Shown piece after piece: positions 17,301 to 24,428 of a stretch of 29,568 bases of DNA. The translations under genes and the position numbers were made by a program. Position 1 is the stretch's first letter. Every line of letters starts with the position of its first letter. Source of the stretch: a virus; the IMG/VR virus record IMGVR_UViG_3300032213_002044, positions 64,770 to 94,337 of that record. One strand, given 5' to 3'. A model generated the notes under the pieces. The model was given only the letters and a program-made list of their open reading frames with translations. It searched no databases and was not told the origin of the DNA.

Positions 17301-19260
17301 AACTAGAAGTTTGGATTATGAGCAATATACAATGTATTATAAACAAGCTAATGGTGATAGGATATCATTAAGCGAATCTGATGCATTGGATTTATTAATC
17401 ACATCTAATTCTGGCTCATTAGTTTCTAATGCAAAATATTATACTGCTATATCTTGGTTAAGTGGTAGTACGATTAATTTTGGTGGTCAAAATGCAGGTG
17501 GTATTAGTGGTTCAATAGATGAGGTAAGAATTTGGGGTGGAGCATTGAGTGAATCGGTAATAACATCGCATACATTAAATCCGGATACAATATTTGGTAA
17601 CGATGTTTACTCATCCACATCAGACCTTTTTTTCCGTTCAGATTTTGAATATCCTAAAAATAGACAAACTGGAAGTGGTGATAAGTTTATAAAGAACGTA
17701 GCACCATTTGTAACATACACATCTTCTTTAGATACTAATAATAAACAAATTGTTGTAAGTGGATATAGTGGTTATGCAACTGCTAGTATTTTTACAACTG
17801 CAAGTTCTTATCCATACCAATATGATGTATATGAAAGATTCGTAACTGCTGAAGTTCCTTCAATAGGATTTGTAGGAAAGGATAAAGTACGAACTGAAGA
17901 TATCACATTAACTGGTCAACTATCATATAAACAAAGAGCAACTAAAAAGGCGTATGATAGAGCACCGATTGATTCAAACAGATTGGGATTATTCTTCTCA
18001 CCTGTTAAAGAATTGAATTTGGATATTCTTCGTTCATTAGGCCCTATCAATATTGGAGATTATATCGGAGATTGGAATGATGAATATGGAACTGATACTT
18101 ATACAGACTTAGACCAACTTAGAAATTATTATTTTGAAAGAACTCAGTTAAATTTTGATGAGTATATAAAACTTATTAAATCAATTGATAAATCTATGTT
18201 TGATATGTTAGAGCAGGTAATTCCTGTAAGAGCTAACGTATCAAAAGGATTATTAATTGAACCATCATTATTAGAAAGAAGTAAAATTAAGATTAATAGA
18301 CCGGTAGCAGAAAATATATTACATACTGCTTCTATTAATACAATGGATACGATTTTAATAGAAATGAGTGTTCCTACATATACCGGTTCTCTTAATATGA
18401 ACGATGGTATAACATTTGAAGCAACTCTTCCATACTATTCAGGTAGTTACGATATAATTGAAAATTTAAATATAACAACGGAGTATCCTACTTATGGTGG
18501 AAATTATAGTGTTATTGGAAATATTACATCTAGTGCATCTATATTATCAAATTTACCAAATGCAGGAGGCATAGTAATAGAAATAGATTGTGGGCTGAAG
18601 AATCCTACTGTTTTGGGTGAAGTTGATTTAGAAGATTCATACCAACAAGTGGGTAATGATGCAGATTCTCCATTTAACAAAGGATTTGGAATAGTAGGAT
18701 TTAATGGAGCAGTTGATAGAACGTATTATAAAGAGTCCGGCAATTTAGTATTAACTGAAAGATATAATTCATATATAATAACTGTTAAATATACTAGAAG
18801 TGTACCTAGAAGAGTTCCTGCAAACGGATTATCCGGTTCACTATTTAATACATCTAAATTAGCACCAACGGATAAGGTAGTATTGGAAAAGATAGCACGA
18901 TATGAAAAGAAATTAATTTTAATAGACCCAATAGATTATTCACTTGGTGTACCCGCTTTTAGAGCACCATTACAACATTCATTCTATATAGATATATTAG
19001 CTGGTTTAGGAACATATCCATATAAAAATGGTATAATAACTGCAATTGAGCCGTTTGTAGGGCTAACATCGGGTCATTATAGTAATACAAAGGATACCAC
19101 TAGAGGTTTGGAAAATAGTTTTTATATGGGTTCTAAGCAAACATCATTAACAACTTTGGATGGAACTCCAGCGGTTGAAACATTCTCAACTAACCCTAAT
19201 AGATTAAGAGTTGGACCAACCGGTAGAGGTAGTGGAGAACCAATTTTAGAGGTAGATTAA
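14395..19260 (+). CDS. Very large baseplate/tail-tip protein with tail-protein-I-like and LamG-like regions
   Basis: A 1621-residue protein, the largest in the window. The first 450 residues are repeated beta domains that read like stacked Ig-like modules. Around 660-810 comes a helical segment (FLSFLEMIGQHFDIIWSYI, LENFGWDPKTPFSGH) ending with LPYLLKHKGTKKAINAIMAC (about 782-801) and YGVPSSLL, which matches the conserved end of phage tail protein I (GT-K-x-A-I-x-x-L then a short strand). Residues about 825-1070 form a concanavalin A/LamG-like sandwich with ISGSIDEVRIWGGALSESVI, a typical LamG closing motif. The remainder is beta-rich, with three related segments of about 20 residues near 1320-1380. 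It may play the part of gp7/gp10-like wedge periphery plus receptor or glycan binding. No stop or frameshift interrupts the frame. A 65-base gap and a new promoter motif follow it. Confidence 0.6.
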   Translation: MAQREIKIPFKDYRADIILDVPFEGNISVSTPAPPQAISITIINSIDRPSVRVYYKNAASLDVQETISTTRTIEVLQNSKLSIGRADAINFNITGIKVSKSDGTLVKDSSANLFDLENIVESYTINVTSQQNVTTDNIAKFSNVLQPTYKWNTELNKEFSISVGVQNATYVKYYFPNQSGANSNGAKIANVVDGTAIIVLNNPNAVGIYGLVVIAGNDLLKDGEEQRARINVYVEKTYGQPDVTNIIFDRNIIEADLRPLDFDFKFDIDTVDSEGVDVFLGDNKIFNTPIVNGEAKITLKAKELYNSYKTYFNEDDDSYEITFTLQPYFNGINGKIVGKRESFTVFVQKAKYIVSSGEVLDTFANVFSQLFSGETTKKDFEDNIVFEDDKHLYYQVKTDNDESYVITNTGADDATFSLEGEKIVPTRYEIDPQSGNTVRVREQRDYYSLIVKLLEPVAETITPNQLIWVTKQIIPSIVETIIINDSDENTCIPLKPNFGIDVVDETGYEFFNQIVASGSVTSNDIVNQYLSKSQFNLEDLNIEYTSGSNVTSSYFLKFENFVNFSSAQTRLENFQYKIETIENWENKLTTTLYSGSTLSTSSVSLLTSASYDDKIRIIKNGFDGFEKQMYVDYGVNSSNSQFFEIQKDYAEVYDRENRNYLVKHTPQFIKEDSGNLEFLSFLEMIGQHFDIIWSYINGINRIRKVTNKSTDGISDKLVYTLLENFGWDPKTPFSGHQLWQYAFGTNEDGLVKTNQNSLGNNVSPSYTPEQARNQVWRRILNNLPYLLKHKGTKKAINAIMACYGVPSSLLTIVEFGGPANSGSQSTKYTYEDRTAALNISRDEYLTVDWKEGTSFNDPDAIELRFKTSVLPFVSQSTTLYHTQSLVNIGGNGSGIWNVKLVPSGSTIYGDIVFQMSASSNVYISPGVVTSGSELVSMSIQNVPIFDNTYKHFTIQREVLSRNEYIGNTLTRSLDYEQYTMYYKQANGDRISLSESDALDLLITSNSGSLVSNAKYYTAISWLSGSTINFGGQNAGGISGSIDEVRIWGGALSESVITSHTLNPDTIFGNDVYSSTSDLFFRSDFEYPKNRQTGSGDKFIKNVAPFVTYTSSLDTNNKQIVVSGYSGYATASIFTTASSYPYQYDVYERFVTAEVPSIGFVGKDKVRTEDITLTGQLSYKQRATKKAYDRAPIDSNRLGLFFSPVKELNLDILRSLGPINIGDYIGDWNDEYGTDTYTDLDQLRNYYFERTQLNFDEYIKLIKSIDKSMFDMLEQVIPVRANVSKGLLIEPSLLERSKIKINRPVAENILHTASINTMDTILIEMSVPTYTGSLNMNDGITFEATLPYYSGSYDIIENLNITTEYPTYGGNYSVIGNITSSASILSNLPNAGGIVIEIDCGLKNPTVLGEVDLEDSYQQVGNDADSPFNKGFGIVGFNGAVDRTYYKESGNLVLTERYNSYIITVKYTRSVPRRVPANGLSGSLFNTSKLAPTDKVVLEKIARYEKKLILIDPIDYSLGVPAFRAPLQHSFYIDILAGLGTYPYKNGIITAIEPFVGLTSGHYSNTKDTTRGLENSFYMGSKQTSLTTLDGTPAVETFSTNPNRLRVGPTGRGSGEPILEVD

Positions 19261-19289
19261 AAGATTTTGTATAAAACGAATAAGTTATA

Positions 19290-19297
19290 TATTTATA
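19290..19297 (+). promoter_or_regulatory. Putative late promoter element TATTTATA
   Basis: TATTTATA lies in the 65-base gap after the 1621-residue gene, 28 bases before the 19326 start. It has room for a short 5' leader and heads a two-gene unit closed by the terminator at 21274. This is one of the better placed copies of the motif. Confidence 0.55.
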
Positions 19298-19325
19298 ATA
19301 GAAATAACAAAAAGAAAACCAAAAC

Positions 19326-19940
19326 ATGGCATACTTAGATAACTCGGAAATCATTGTAGATGCTATTCTAACAAAGAAAGGTAGAGAAAAATTGGCAGCT
19401 GGTCAACAATTAGGTATTACTCAATTCGCATTGGGTGATGATGAAATTGATTACCAATTATTTGATGCGGCACACCCAAAGGGTTCTGCATATTATGATG
19501 CGGCAATTAAAGCTACTCCTATATTAGAAGCTTCTCCAGATGAAACACAGGTTTTGAGATACAAACTTGTAACTCTTCCAAAAAACACAACTAAAATACC
19601 TCAAGTATCAATCGGCACAACTGCTATTAGTACTAATCAGACGAGAGGTAAAGTTTCTATTACACCTTCAACCTCACCAGCAGGTAACTCAACAAGTGGT
19701 TACACTGCGGTATTAGCTGATAAGACAGCAGGTACTTTGGTAGGAATTGGTATTGCATCATCAGGACAAATTTCTGTTAGTGATAATGTAACTGCAACAG
19801 CGGATGTTAAGAAAGGTTTAACTTTCGAATTCATCCCTAATCCGAATTTAACTTCGGCGGTTGTAACAACATTGACAGTTTATGGAAACGAAACAGGTGG
19901 TTCGATTTCTATTCCTGTGACAGTAAACTATGTAGCATAA
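19326..19940 (+). CDS. Phage structural protein of the LTKKGREKLA type
   Basis: A 204-residue protein. The first 60 residues carry MAYLDNSEIIVDAILTKKGR and FALGDDEIDY, a pattern that I recognise from structural proteins of many T4-like phages (an N-terminal domain that begins with a helix labelled by LTKKGREKL and then Q-F-A-L-G-D-D-E). The C-terminal 110 residues are Thr/Ser/Gly/Val-rich beta strands with an Ig-like character (GKVSITPSTSPAGNSTSGY; TFEFIPNPNLTSAVVTTLTV), a common decoration domain. With the next gene it forms a promoter-to-terminator unit, which suggests strong separate expression. The exact place in the virion is unknown. Confidence 0.6.
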   Translation: MAYLDNSEIIVDAILTKKGREKLAAGQQLGITQFALGDDEIDYQLFDAAHPKGSAYYDAAIKATPILEASPDETQVLRYKLVTLPKNTTKIPQVSIGTTAISTNQTRGKVSITPSTSPAGNSTSGYTAVLADKTAGTLVGIGIASSGQISVSDNVTATADVKKGLTFEFIPNPNLTSAVVTTLTVYGNETGGSISIPVTVNYVA

Positions 19941-19957
19941 AAATATAATATAATAAG

Positions 19958-21205
19958 ATGGCACAAATTACAGGAGCACAGGGAGCAGATTTAACCCAGA
20001 AACTTTCCCAATATTTAGTAGATAATGCGGGATTAATAGATTCTACTACGGTAGCTAATTTATTGAACCAATACTTACCTGCTAATGAAAAAGTGGGATT
20101 ATCAAGTGGTGGGGTTATTTCAAACGGAATATATAAAAAATTCGGAGATTTTGATGTTATTTCAAATAAAATAGAAGTAGTAACTGAAGGATTATGGAGT
20201 AATGGTAGCGGTAGTTTAAGTGGAGCTATTGCAACCGGTTCTACCGCAACTATAGCAGGACATAGTGGTTCAGATGCATCAAAGTATTACTTAAATGTAT
20301 TCTTAACTGGTTCTAATACCGGTTCTACTGCACCAATCGAATTTGCAGTAGCATACGGACACAAATATGGTAGTGGTTCAGTTCAGTTAACAACTTCGGA
20401 TTCTGCATTATTACCTACTAAGGCGATATACTCTCAATATAGAATTTTATTAAATAATAACTTTGAGGGAGATGCAGATGATTTCTTTACTTTTTATTCT
20501 TCTTCAGTAGAAGATGGGTATCAATCTAACCAAATCTATGTTATTAACTTAGCAAGAGCAAGATATAGACAACAAGCGGATGCGGGTAATATTAAAATCA
20601 CATTGAGTGGTTCTAATGGTACTTCGTTTACTTTCATCGATGATAGTGGTAAGAAATTCTCAGATAAAGCTGGTAAGGCTGGAACTGTATTTAATATAGT
20701 ATCTGGTTCTAATAATTTAGGAACTGAATTGGATGCTACGATTCATTCGTATGTAGCTTCTAACCAACAAGGATTTGGTAAATTTTATCCACAATTGGGT
20801 ATAATTTTATTAAACCCGGCAGCTATAGCAACCGTAGTAGGTTCAGAGGTGTTACCATCTACTGCAACAACTCCTACTGCTGAAACGTATAATCACAGAA
20901 GAATATTTAATGCAATTAAAGGTGGAGGAGATTTCGAAATGAGAAGAACTGAAAACGTATCAACTCAACACTTCTTTGTAAGAGCAACAAATAGAGAGTT
21001 TAACTTCTCTAATAATCCTACATTCACAAGTGGTTCAGATGGTACTCTAAGAGAACCTTCATTCGAGACAGACCCTAAAACATATATTACATCAGTTGGT
21101 TTATTCAATGATGCTAACGAATTAATGGCTGTGGCTAAAACTTCACAACCAATAGCGAAATCCTTCGATAAGGAGGTGTTGATTAAGGTAAAACTTGATT
21201 TTTAA
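19958..21205 (+). CDS. Virion structural protein with conserved C-terminal domain (A)
   Basis: A 415-residue protein. It begins with a helical head (TQKLSQYLVDNAGLIDSTTV) and then is beta-rich with many Ser-Gly pairs (GSGSLSGAIATGSTATIAGH). The last 75 residues carry a motif set: NREFNFSNNPTF, then TYITSVGLFNDANELMAVAK and the closing VLIKVKLDF. The same arrangement, less conserved, ends the gene after the terminator (EFNISTNPS, YITTVGLYDDEMNLVAVAK, VNIVVRFD), so the two are related by domain. The final four codons and stop (AAACTTGATTTTTAA) form the first copy of a 13-base tandem repeat that runs on past the stop. Confidence 0.6.
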   Translation: MAQITGAQGADLTQKLSQYLVDNAGLIDSTTVANLLNQYLPANEKVGLSSGGVISNGIYKKFGDFDVISNKIEVVTEGLWSNGSGSLSGAIATGSTATIAGHSGSDASKYYLNVFLTGSNTGSTAPIEFAVAYGHKYGSGSVQLTTSDSALLPTKAIYSQYRILLNNNFEGDADDFFTFYSSSVEDGYQSNQIYVINLARARYRQQADAGNIKITLSGSNGTSFTFIDDSGKKFSDKAGKAGTVFNIVSGSNNLGTELDATIHSYVASNQQGFGKFYPQLGIILLNPAAIATVVGSEVLPSTATTPTAETYNHRRIFNAIKGGGDFEMRRTENVSTQHFFVRATNREFNFSNNPTFTSGSDGTLREPSFETDPKTYITSVGLFNDANELMAVAKTSQPIAKSFDKEVLIKVKLDF

Positions 21206-21268
21206 ATTTTATTTTTAAACTTCATTTTTAAACTTTGTTTTTAAACTTAATTTTTAAACCTTAATTTT
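21191..21268 (+). repeat. 13-base tandem repeat, six copies, starting in the end of a gene
   Basis: Six consecutive copies of a 13-base unit with consensus AAACTTnATTTTT fill 78 bases. The copies begin at 21191, 21204, 21217, 21230, 21243 and 21256. The first encodes the final KLDF codons of the preceding gene and contributes to its stop; the others are noncoding. The copies differ at only a few positions, mainly 7-9, and the last is shifted by one base in its middle. The unit carries a TTTAAA palindrome across each junction. It ends 5 bases before the terminator stem. Slippage-type amplification of a gene end is the likely origin. Confidence 0.9.
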
Positions 21269-21273
21269 AATAG

Positions 21274-21297
21274 AACCCGCTTCGGCGGGTTTTTTTA
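21274..21297 (+). terminator. Intrinsic transcription terminator
   Basis: A perfect 7-base stem AACCCGC / GCGGGTT closes on a stable TTCG tetraloop and runs into a T tract (T at 21290-21296). It is by far the most GC-rich spot in this AT-rich neighbourhood. It ends the unit of the 19326 and 19958 genes. Confidence 0.95.
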
Positions 21298-21304
21298 ATT
21301 ATGA

Positions 21305-21312
21305 TATTTATT
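21305..21312 (+). promoter_or_regulatory. Putative late promoter element TATTTATT
   Basis: TATTTATT follows the terminator by 7 bases and precedes the 21318 start by 5. Restarting transcription right after a terminator fits a promoter, but with T4-like spacing the first transcribed base would be near the A of the start codon, i.e. a leaderless message. Confidence 0.45.
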
Positions 21313-21317
21313 GGTAT

Positions 21318-22859
21318 ATGTTTAAGTCAATTCCTAAATCCGATATCACCGTTAGACCTTTTAAAGTCTTCAAAAATTGGTCTTTTAATGAAGATACAAT
21401 AAATCTTCACGCTATTGAACGTAGAGAGGGGGCATTTGAAGATTATGAAGCATTCAATATAGCTGGTTCAGGTAGTAATTATGATTTTCAGTATTCGTAT
21501 AGTGAATATGCAACTGATAGAAGTATTAGAGCTATGTTCTATAATAATGCACCTAAATTAGTAGCGGTTGTAACGAATTGGAATTTAGAAAAACATAAAG
21601 CTAAAAAACAAAGATATTATTTAGTACAAAATATTAATGATATTACTAGTAATACAACCACATATCAATATTACTATGATATTACTACGGATTCTTATAT
21701 AGATGAGTTTCAATCATATTTAGATAATCATGGTTATATTGTTAGTGATAAGGGGCAAATATTAGCTGGTAAATTCACCGATATTACTAAGATGTATGGT
21801 AGTATGAAGAGTTTGGGGTCAGTTCAAGAAAGACAAATAGGTAATAGATTTTTCTTGTGGAATATACCAAATAAATTTATAGGAGAGGGTATAAAACCTG
21901 GTTCATTTAGAGTGGTAGATTATGGTAGAACAAGAAATACAAAAGGTAAGAAAGGAGAATTTATAACTATAGTTGATGATGGAAAATCTAATTTAATTGA
22001 TAATGATAGAGATTTATTAGGAATTATAGAATTAGATTTTAGTGGAAGTAATGATACGGGCAGTATGCTTATCAGAACAACTGAAGGGTTGGATTACACA
22101 TTTAATTTATATGAAAATGATTTTGGGGATGATACAATTAATAATGATGAAGTTCTAACTTATCAGTACAAAAATGATAGACCATACGGAGTAGATACAC
22201 GTGATATAGATGAAACAGATTTTAATGCTGGAGTAATGTTTGCAGATGAGGATTGGGATTTACCCTACCCAATACAAAATCCAAAAAAATCATTAGGTAA
22301 TATATTCTATGCAAATGGTATAGCTACTATAACTTGGCAAACAGGGTTCAGTACAGGTAGTGGTGTATATATAGAAGGAACTAATTATAATTTTGGAAGT
22401 GCGGGATATCAGATGAGTTTTCAATCTACAAAAACAATATTTGAGAATGAATTGTTTTTGGAAGTTAAACCAAACGAATTTAATATATCAACTAACCCAT
22501 CGGCTACAACTCATTATAGTGGTGGGTTGTATATAAACAAATACATAGAAAACCGACCATCCGCATTAGGTGATAGTGGTTCTTTCTTTGATTTAGATTT
22601 CCGTATTAAATCGGAACATATATTCAATTATACCTCATCGTGGGGGGCACCTGGCACTTCGGTTACTCGTTCAATAGGATTTGATGATTATGAATTTAGT
22701 TCTTCTCTAGATTCAACGGGTTCGTATTTAGCACCATACATAACTACAGTTGGATTGTATGATGATGAGATGAATTTAGTTGCAGTAGCAAAATTACCTT
22801 CTAAACCAAAATCGACACCTGATTACCCAGTGAATATAGTAGTTCGATTTGATACTTAA
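21318..22859 (+). CDS. Virion structural protein with conserved C-terminal domain (B)
   Basis: A 513-residue beta-rich protein. The N-terminal third carries TVRPFKVFKNWSFNEDTI and ERREGAFEDYEAFNI and has an aromatic, acidic character. The middle has many Asp and Asn (DDGKSNLIDNDRDLLGI), as in calcium-binding or exposed fibre modules. The C-terminal 130 residues hold EFNISTNPS, YITTVGLYDDEMNLVAVAKL and VNIVVRFD, homologous in arrangement to the end of the gene before the terminator. I infer a shared attachment domain, with the variable front halves giving different functions. No catalytic signature seen. Confidence 0.6.
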   Translation: MFKSIPKSDITVRPFKVFKNWSFNEDTINLHAIERREGAFEDYEAFNIAGSGSNYDFQYSYSEYATDRSIRAMFYNNAPKLVAVVTNWNLEKHKAKKQRYYLVQNINDITSNTTTYQYYYDITTDSYIDEFQSYLDNHGYIVSDKGQILAGKFTDITKMYGSMKSLGSVQERQIGNRFFLWNIPNKFIGEGIKPGSFRVVDYGRTRNTKGKKGEFITIVDDGKSNLIDNDRDLLGIIELDFSGSNDTGSMLIRTTEGLDYTFNLYENDFGDDTINNDEVLTYQYKNDRPYGVDTRDIDETDFNAGVMFADEDWDLPYPIQNPKKSLGNIFYANGIATITWQTGFSTGSGVYIEGTNYNFGSAGYQMSFQSTKTIFENELFLEVKPNEFNISTNPSATTHYSGGLYINKYIENRPSALGDSGSFFDLDFRIKSEHIFNYTSSWGAPGTSVTRSIGFDDYEFSSSLDSTGSYLAPYITTVGLYDDEMNLVAVAKLPSKPKSTPDYPVNIVVRFDT

Positions 22860-22872
22860 TCCGTTACGAAGT

Positions 22873-22886
22873 AATATTTATATAAA
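22873..22886 (+). promoter_or_regulatory. Putative late promoter element, extended TATTTATA
   Basis: AATATTTATATAAA, identical over 14 bases to 7363-7376 and at the same 12-base distance from the start codon. It lies in the 39-base gap before the 22899 gene and may drive that gene with the nuclease-like and SGNH-like genes behind it. Confidence 0.55.
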
Positions 22887-22898
22887 AGATACAAACAT

Positions 22899-23132
22899 AT
22901 GGCAAAGCAAATTATTGATTTATACAAGACTTCTAGAATAAAGGAGAAGAACGCTTCAGGACAAGCTAGTGATTTTAGTAAACCTAAAATCAATGGACAA
23001 ATAGCAGTAGATGGGTTTACACCAAAAGCAACTTTAGGTATCAGCGGATATAATACAGATGAAAAGGTACTAGAAGGTGCAAGAAAAGGTAAAGTGAATT
23101 CAACCAAATATTCATCCTCTACAAAGAGATAG
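22899..23132 (+). CDS. Small basic protein, unknown
   Basis: A 77-residue protein, hydrophilic, rich in Lys, Ser and Gly, without a clear hydrophobic core, so possibly disordered alone (ASGQASDFSKPKINGQIAVD; KGKVNSTKYSSSTKR). It has the best-matching late promoter motif directly upstream and a good start, which argues that it is a real gene despite its size. No family recognised; a DNA- or virion-binding peptide is possible from charge only. Confidence 0.55.
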   Translation: MAKQIIDLYKTSRIKEKNASGQASDFSKPKINGQIAVDGFTPKATLGISGYNTDEKVLEGARKGKVNSTKYSSSTKR

Positions 23133-23148
23133 TAAAAAAATAAAGGTT

Positions 23149-23595
23149 ATGTGGAAATATGATAAAGGGGAAATCTCAGATATAAATGAGATTCCCTATG
23201 GAGCATTTGGGTTTGTCTATGAGGTGAAACATATTCCATCTGGTAAAAAATATATTGGAAGGAAGCAACTCATATCAGTAACTACAAAAGCATTGGGTAA
23301 AAAAGAACTAGCTGAAATAACTGATAAAAGAGCTAGTAAGAAAAAGAAGGTTCAAAAAGAGAGTGATTGGAAAACATATTATGGTTCTCACTCTGAAATC
23401 AAACAACTTATTAAAGAAGGTAAAAAAGAAGAATTCGAAAGAACGATTATTGAATTTGCCTTTTCCCCAAAGCATCTTACATATTTGGAAACAAAGTATC
23501 TATTCTCATTAGGAGTATTAGAAAATGGAGATGTCTATTTCAACGATAATATATTAGGAAAGTTCTTCAGAAAAGATATACCGAGATATGAGTGA
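23149..23595 (+). CDS. GIY-YIG-like nuclease
   Basis: A 148-residue protein with a GIY-YIG-type core: GFVYEVKH (21-28) in place of GIY, KYIGRK (34-39) for YIG plus the following Arg, and a candidate catalytic Glu114 in the helix YLETKYLF. Between them is a Lys-rich insertion (about 50-75) and the segment DWKTYYGSHSEI. Related proteins in T4-like phages are often labelled Seg-like homing endonucleases, but this one is a single small domain with no DNA-recognition tail. Homing or processing of DNA are both open. It overlaps the next gene by 8 bases. Confidence 0.65.
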   Translation: MWKYDKGEISDINEIPYGAFGFVYEVKHIPSGKKYIGRKQLISVTTKALGKKELAEITDKRASKKKKVQKESDWKTYYGSHSEIKQLIKEGKKEEFERTIIEFAFSPKHLTYLETKYLFSLGVLENGDVYFNDNILGKFFRKDIPRYE

Positions 23596-24412
23596 TTTAT
23601 TAATTACAATTGGTGATTCGTTTACTTATGGTGAAGGATTACAATTTCATTTATGGAAAGATAAATATACTAATACCTTCGATAAATTCAAAGGTAAAAA
23701 TTCGTATGAACCTTGTCAAACAATAAGTGAAACATTTCAAGAATTTCACCTATACAGAATGGATAATAACTATAGTGGAGTTTTGGGAACGCTGATAGGT
23801 GTTAATAAAGTATCTAATTTTGGAAATGGCGGGAGTAACTATGGTGCGTTAGAAACTATGGATAAATGGTTGGATTATCTGAATCATGAAACTCAACTAA
23901 ACCCAAAATTATGTGTATTTCAATTTACCAACATTATTAGAGATATTGGACATGTTCAGAGTAACTATAGAAATACAGGTGGATTATTCGGAGCTGAGCT
24001 ATATGAGGATATAAAATATACCATAGCTAGGTTAAACCCCACACATATTCAAACAAAGGGTGATATAGAAAAAATGAATCCTATACTTGTAAAAATATTT
24101 AATACAATGTTTTTGGAAGTTAAAAAAAGATTCACTATATTAGAGGAGAAATATGGATGTAAGTGTATATTCTTACTCGGTTCAGTTGAGGAGTACTCAA
24201 GAAATCTTATTTATGATATAGCTAAGAATGATGAATACTATCTTCCTACTATATACAATGATGTTCCCTATGAAAGTTGGGATATAATGAATAGAAAGTG
24301 TGGACTCACTCTAAGAGAAAATATAGGGGTAAATGATGACCACCCTTGTTTAGAATCTCACAATTGGTTAGCTAATCAGCTTTACAAAAAATATTTGGAA
24401 ATCTCCAAATAA
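23588..24412 (+). CDS. SGNH/GDSL-hydrolase-like protein, copy B
   Basis: A 274-residue protein with the clearest SGNH signature of the three in this window. ITIGDSFTYGEG gives the nucleophile Ser11, SNFGNGGSNYGA (77-88) is a good block II, and FQFTNIIRD (111-119) supplies the Asn of block III. The C-terminal block reads VNDDHPCLESHNW, with His252 as candidate base and two Asp directly before it rather than at the usual minus-three position. There is no signal peptide. The front half has an insertion rich in aromatic and charged residues (about 20-60). The last codons contain the upstream element of a host-type promoter and an inverted repeat. Substrate unknown; esterase or acyl-removal activity is a family-level inference. 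Confidence 0.7.
   Translation: MSDLLITIGDSFTYGEGLQFHLWKDKYTNTFDKFKGKNSYEPCQTISETFQEFHLYRMDNNYSGVLGTLIGVNKVSNFGNGGSNYGALETMDKWLDYLNHETQLNPKLCVFQFTNIIRDIGHVQSNYRNTGGLFGAELYEDIKYTIARLNPTHIQTKGDIEKMNPILVKIFNTMFLEVKKRFTILEEKYGCKCIFLLGSVEEYSRNLIYDIAKNDEYYLPTIYNDVPYESWDIMNRKCGLTLRENIGVNDDHPCLESHNWLANQLYKKYLEISK
24393..24410. repeat. 7-base inverted repeat between promoter elements
   Basis: ATTTGGA, a 4-base AATC spacer, then TCCAAAT: a perfect 7-base inverted repeat. It lies in the last codons of SGNH copy B and covers the upstream TTTG box of the promoter at 24394. It could be an operator or a weak stem; no T tract follows. Confidence 0.6.
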
Positions 24413-24425
24413 TTTCGTATATTTG
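24394..24425 (+). promoter_or_regulatory. Bacteroidetes-type promoter TTTG-N20-TATATTTG
   Basis: TTTG (24394-24397) and TATATTTG (24418-24425), 20 bases apart, match the Bacteroidetes primary-sigma consensus (-33 TTTG, -7 TAnnTTTG). The same spacing and a matching flank (TTTCG before the -7 box) occur at 27502-27533. The -7 box ends 3 bases before the ATG at 24429, so the message would be leaderless or nearly so. Confidence 0.7.
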
Positions 24426-24428
24426 GGT

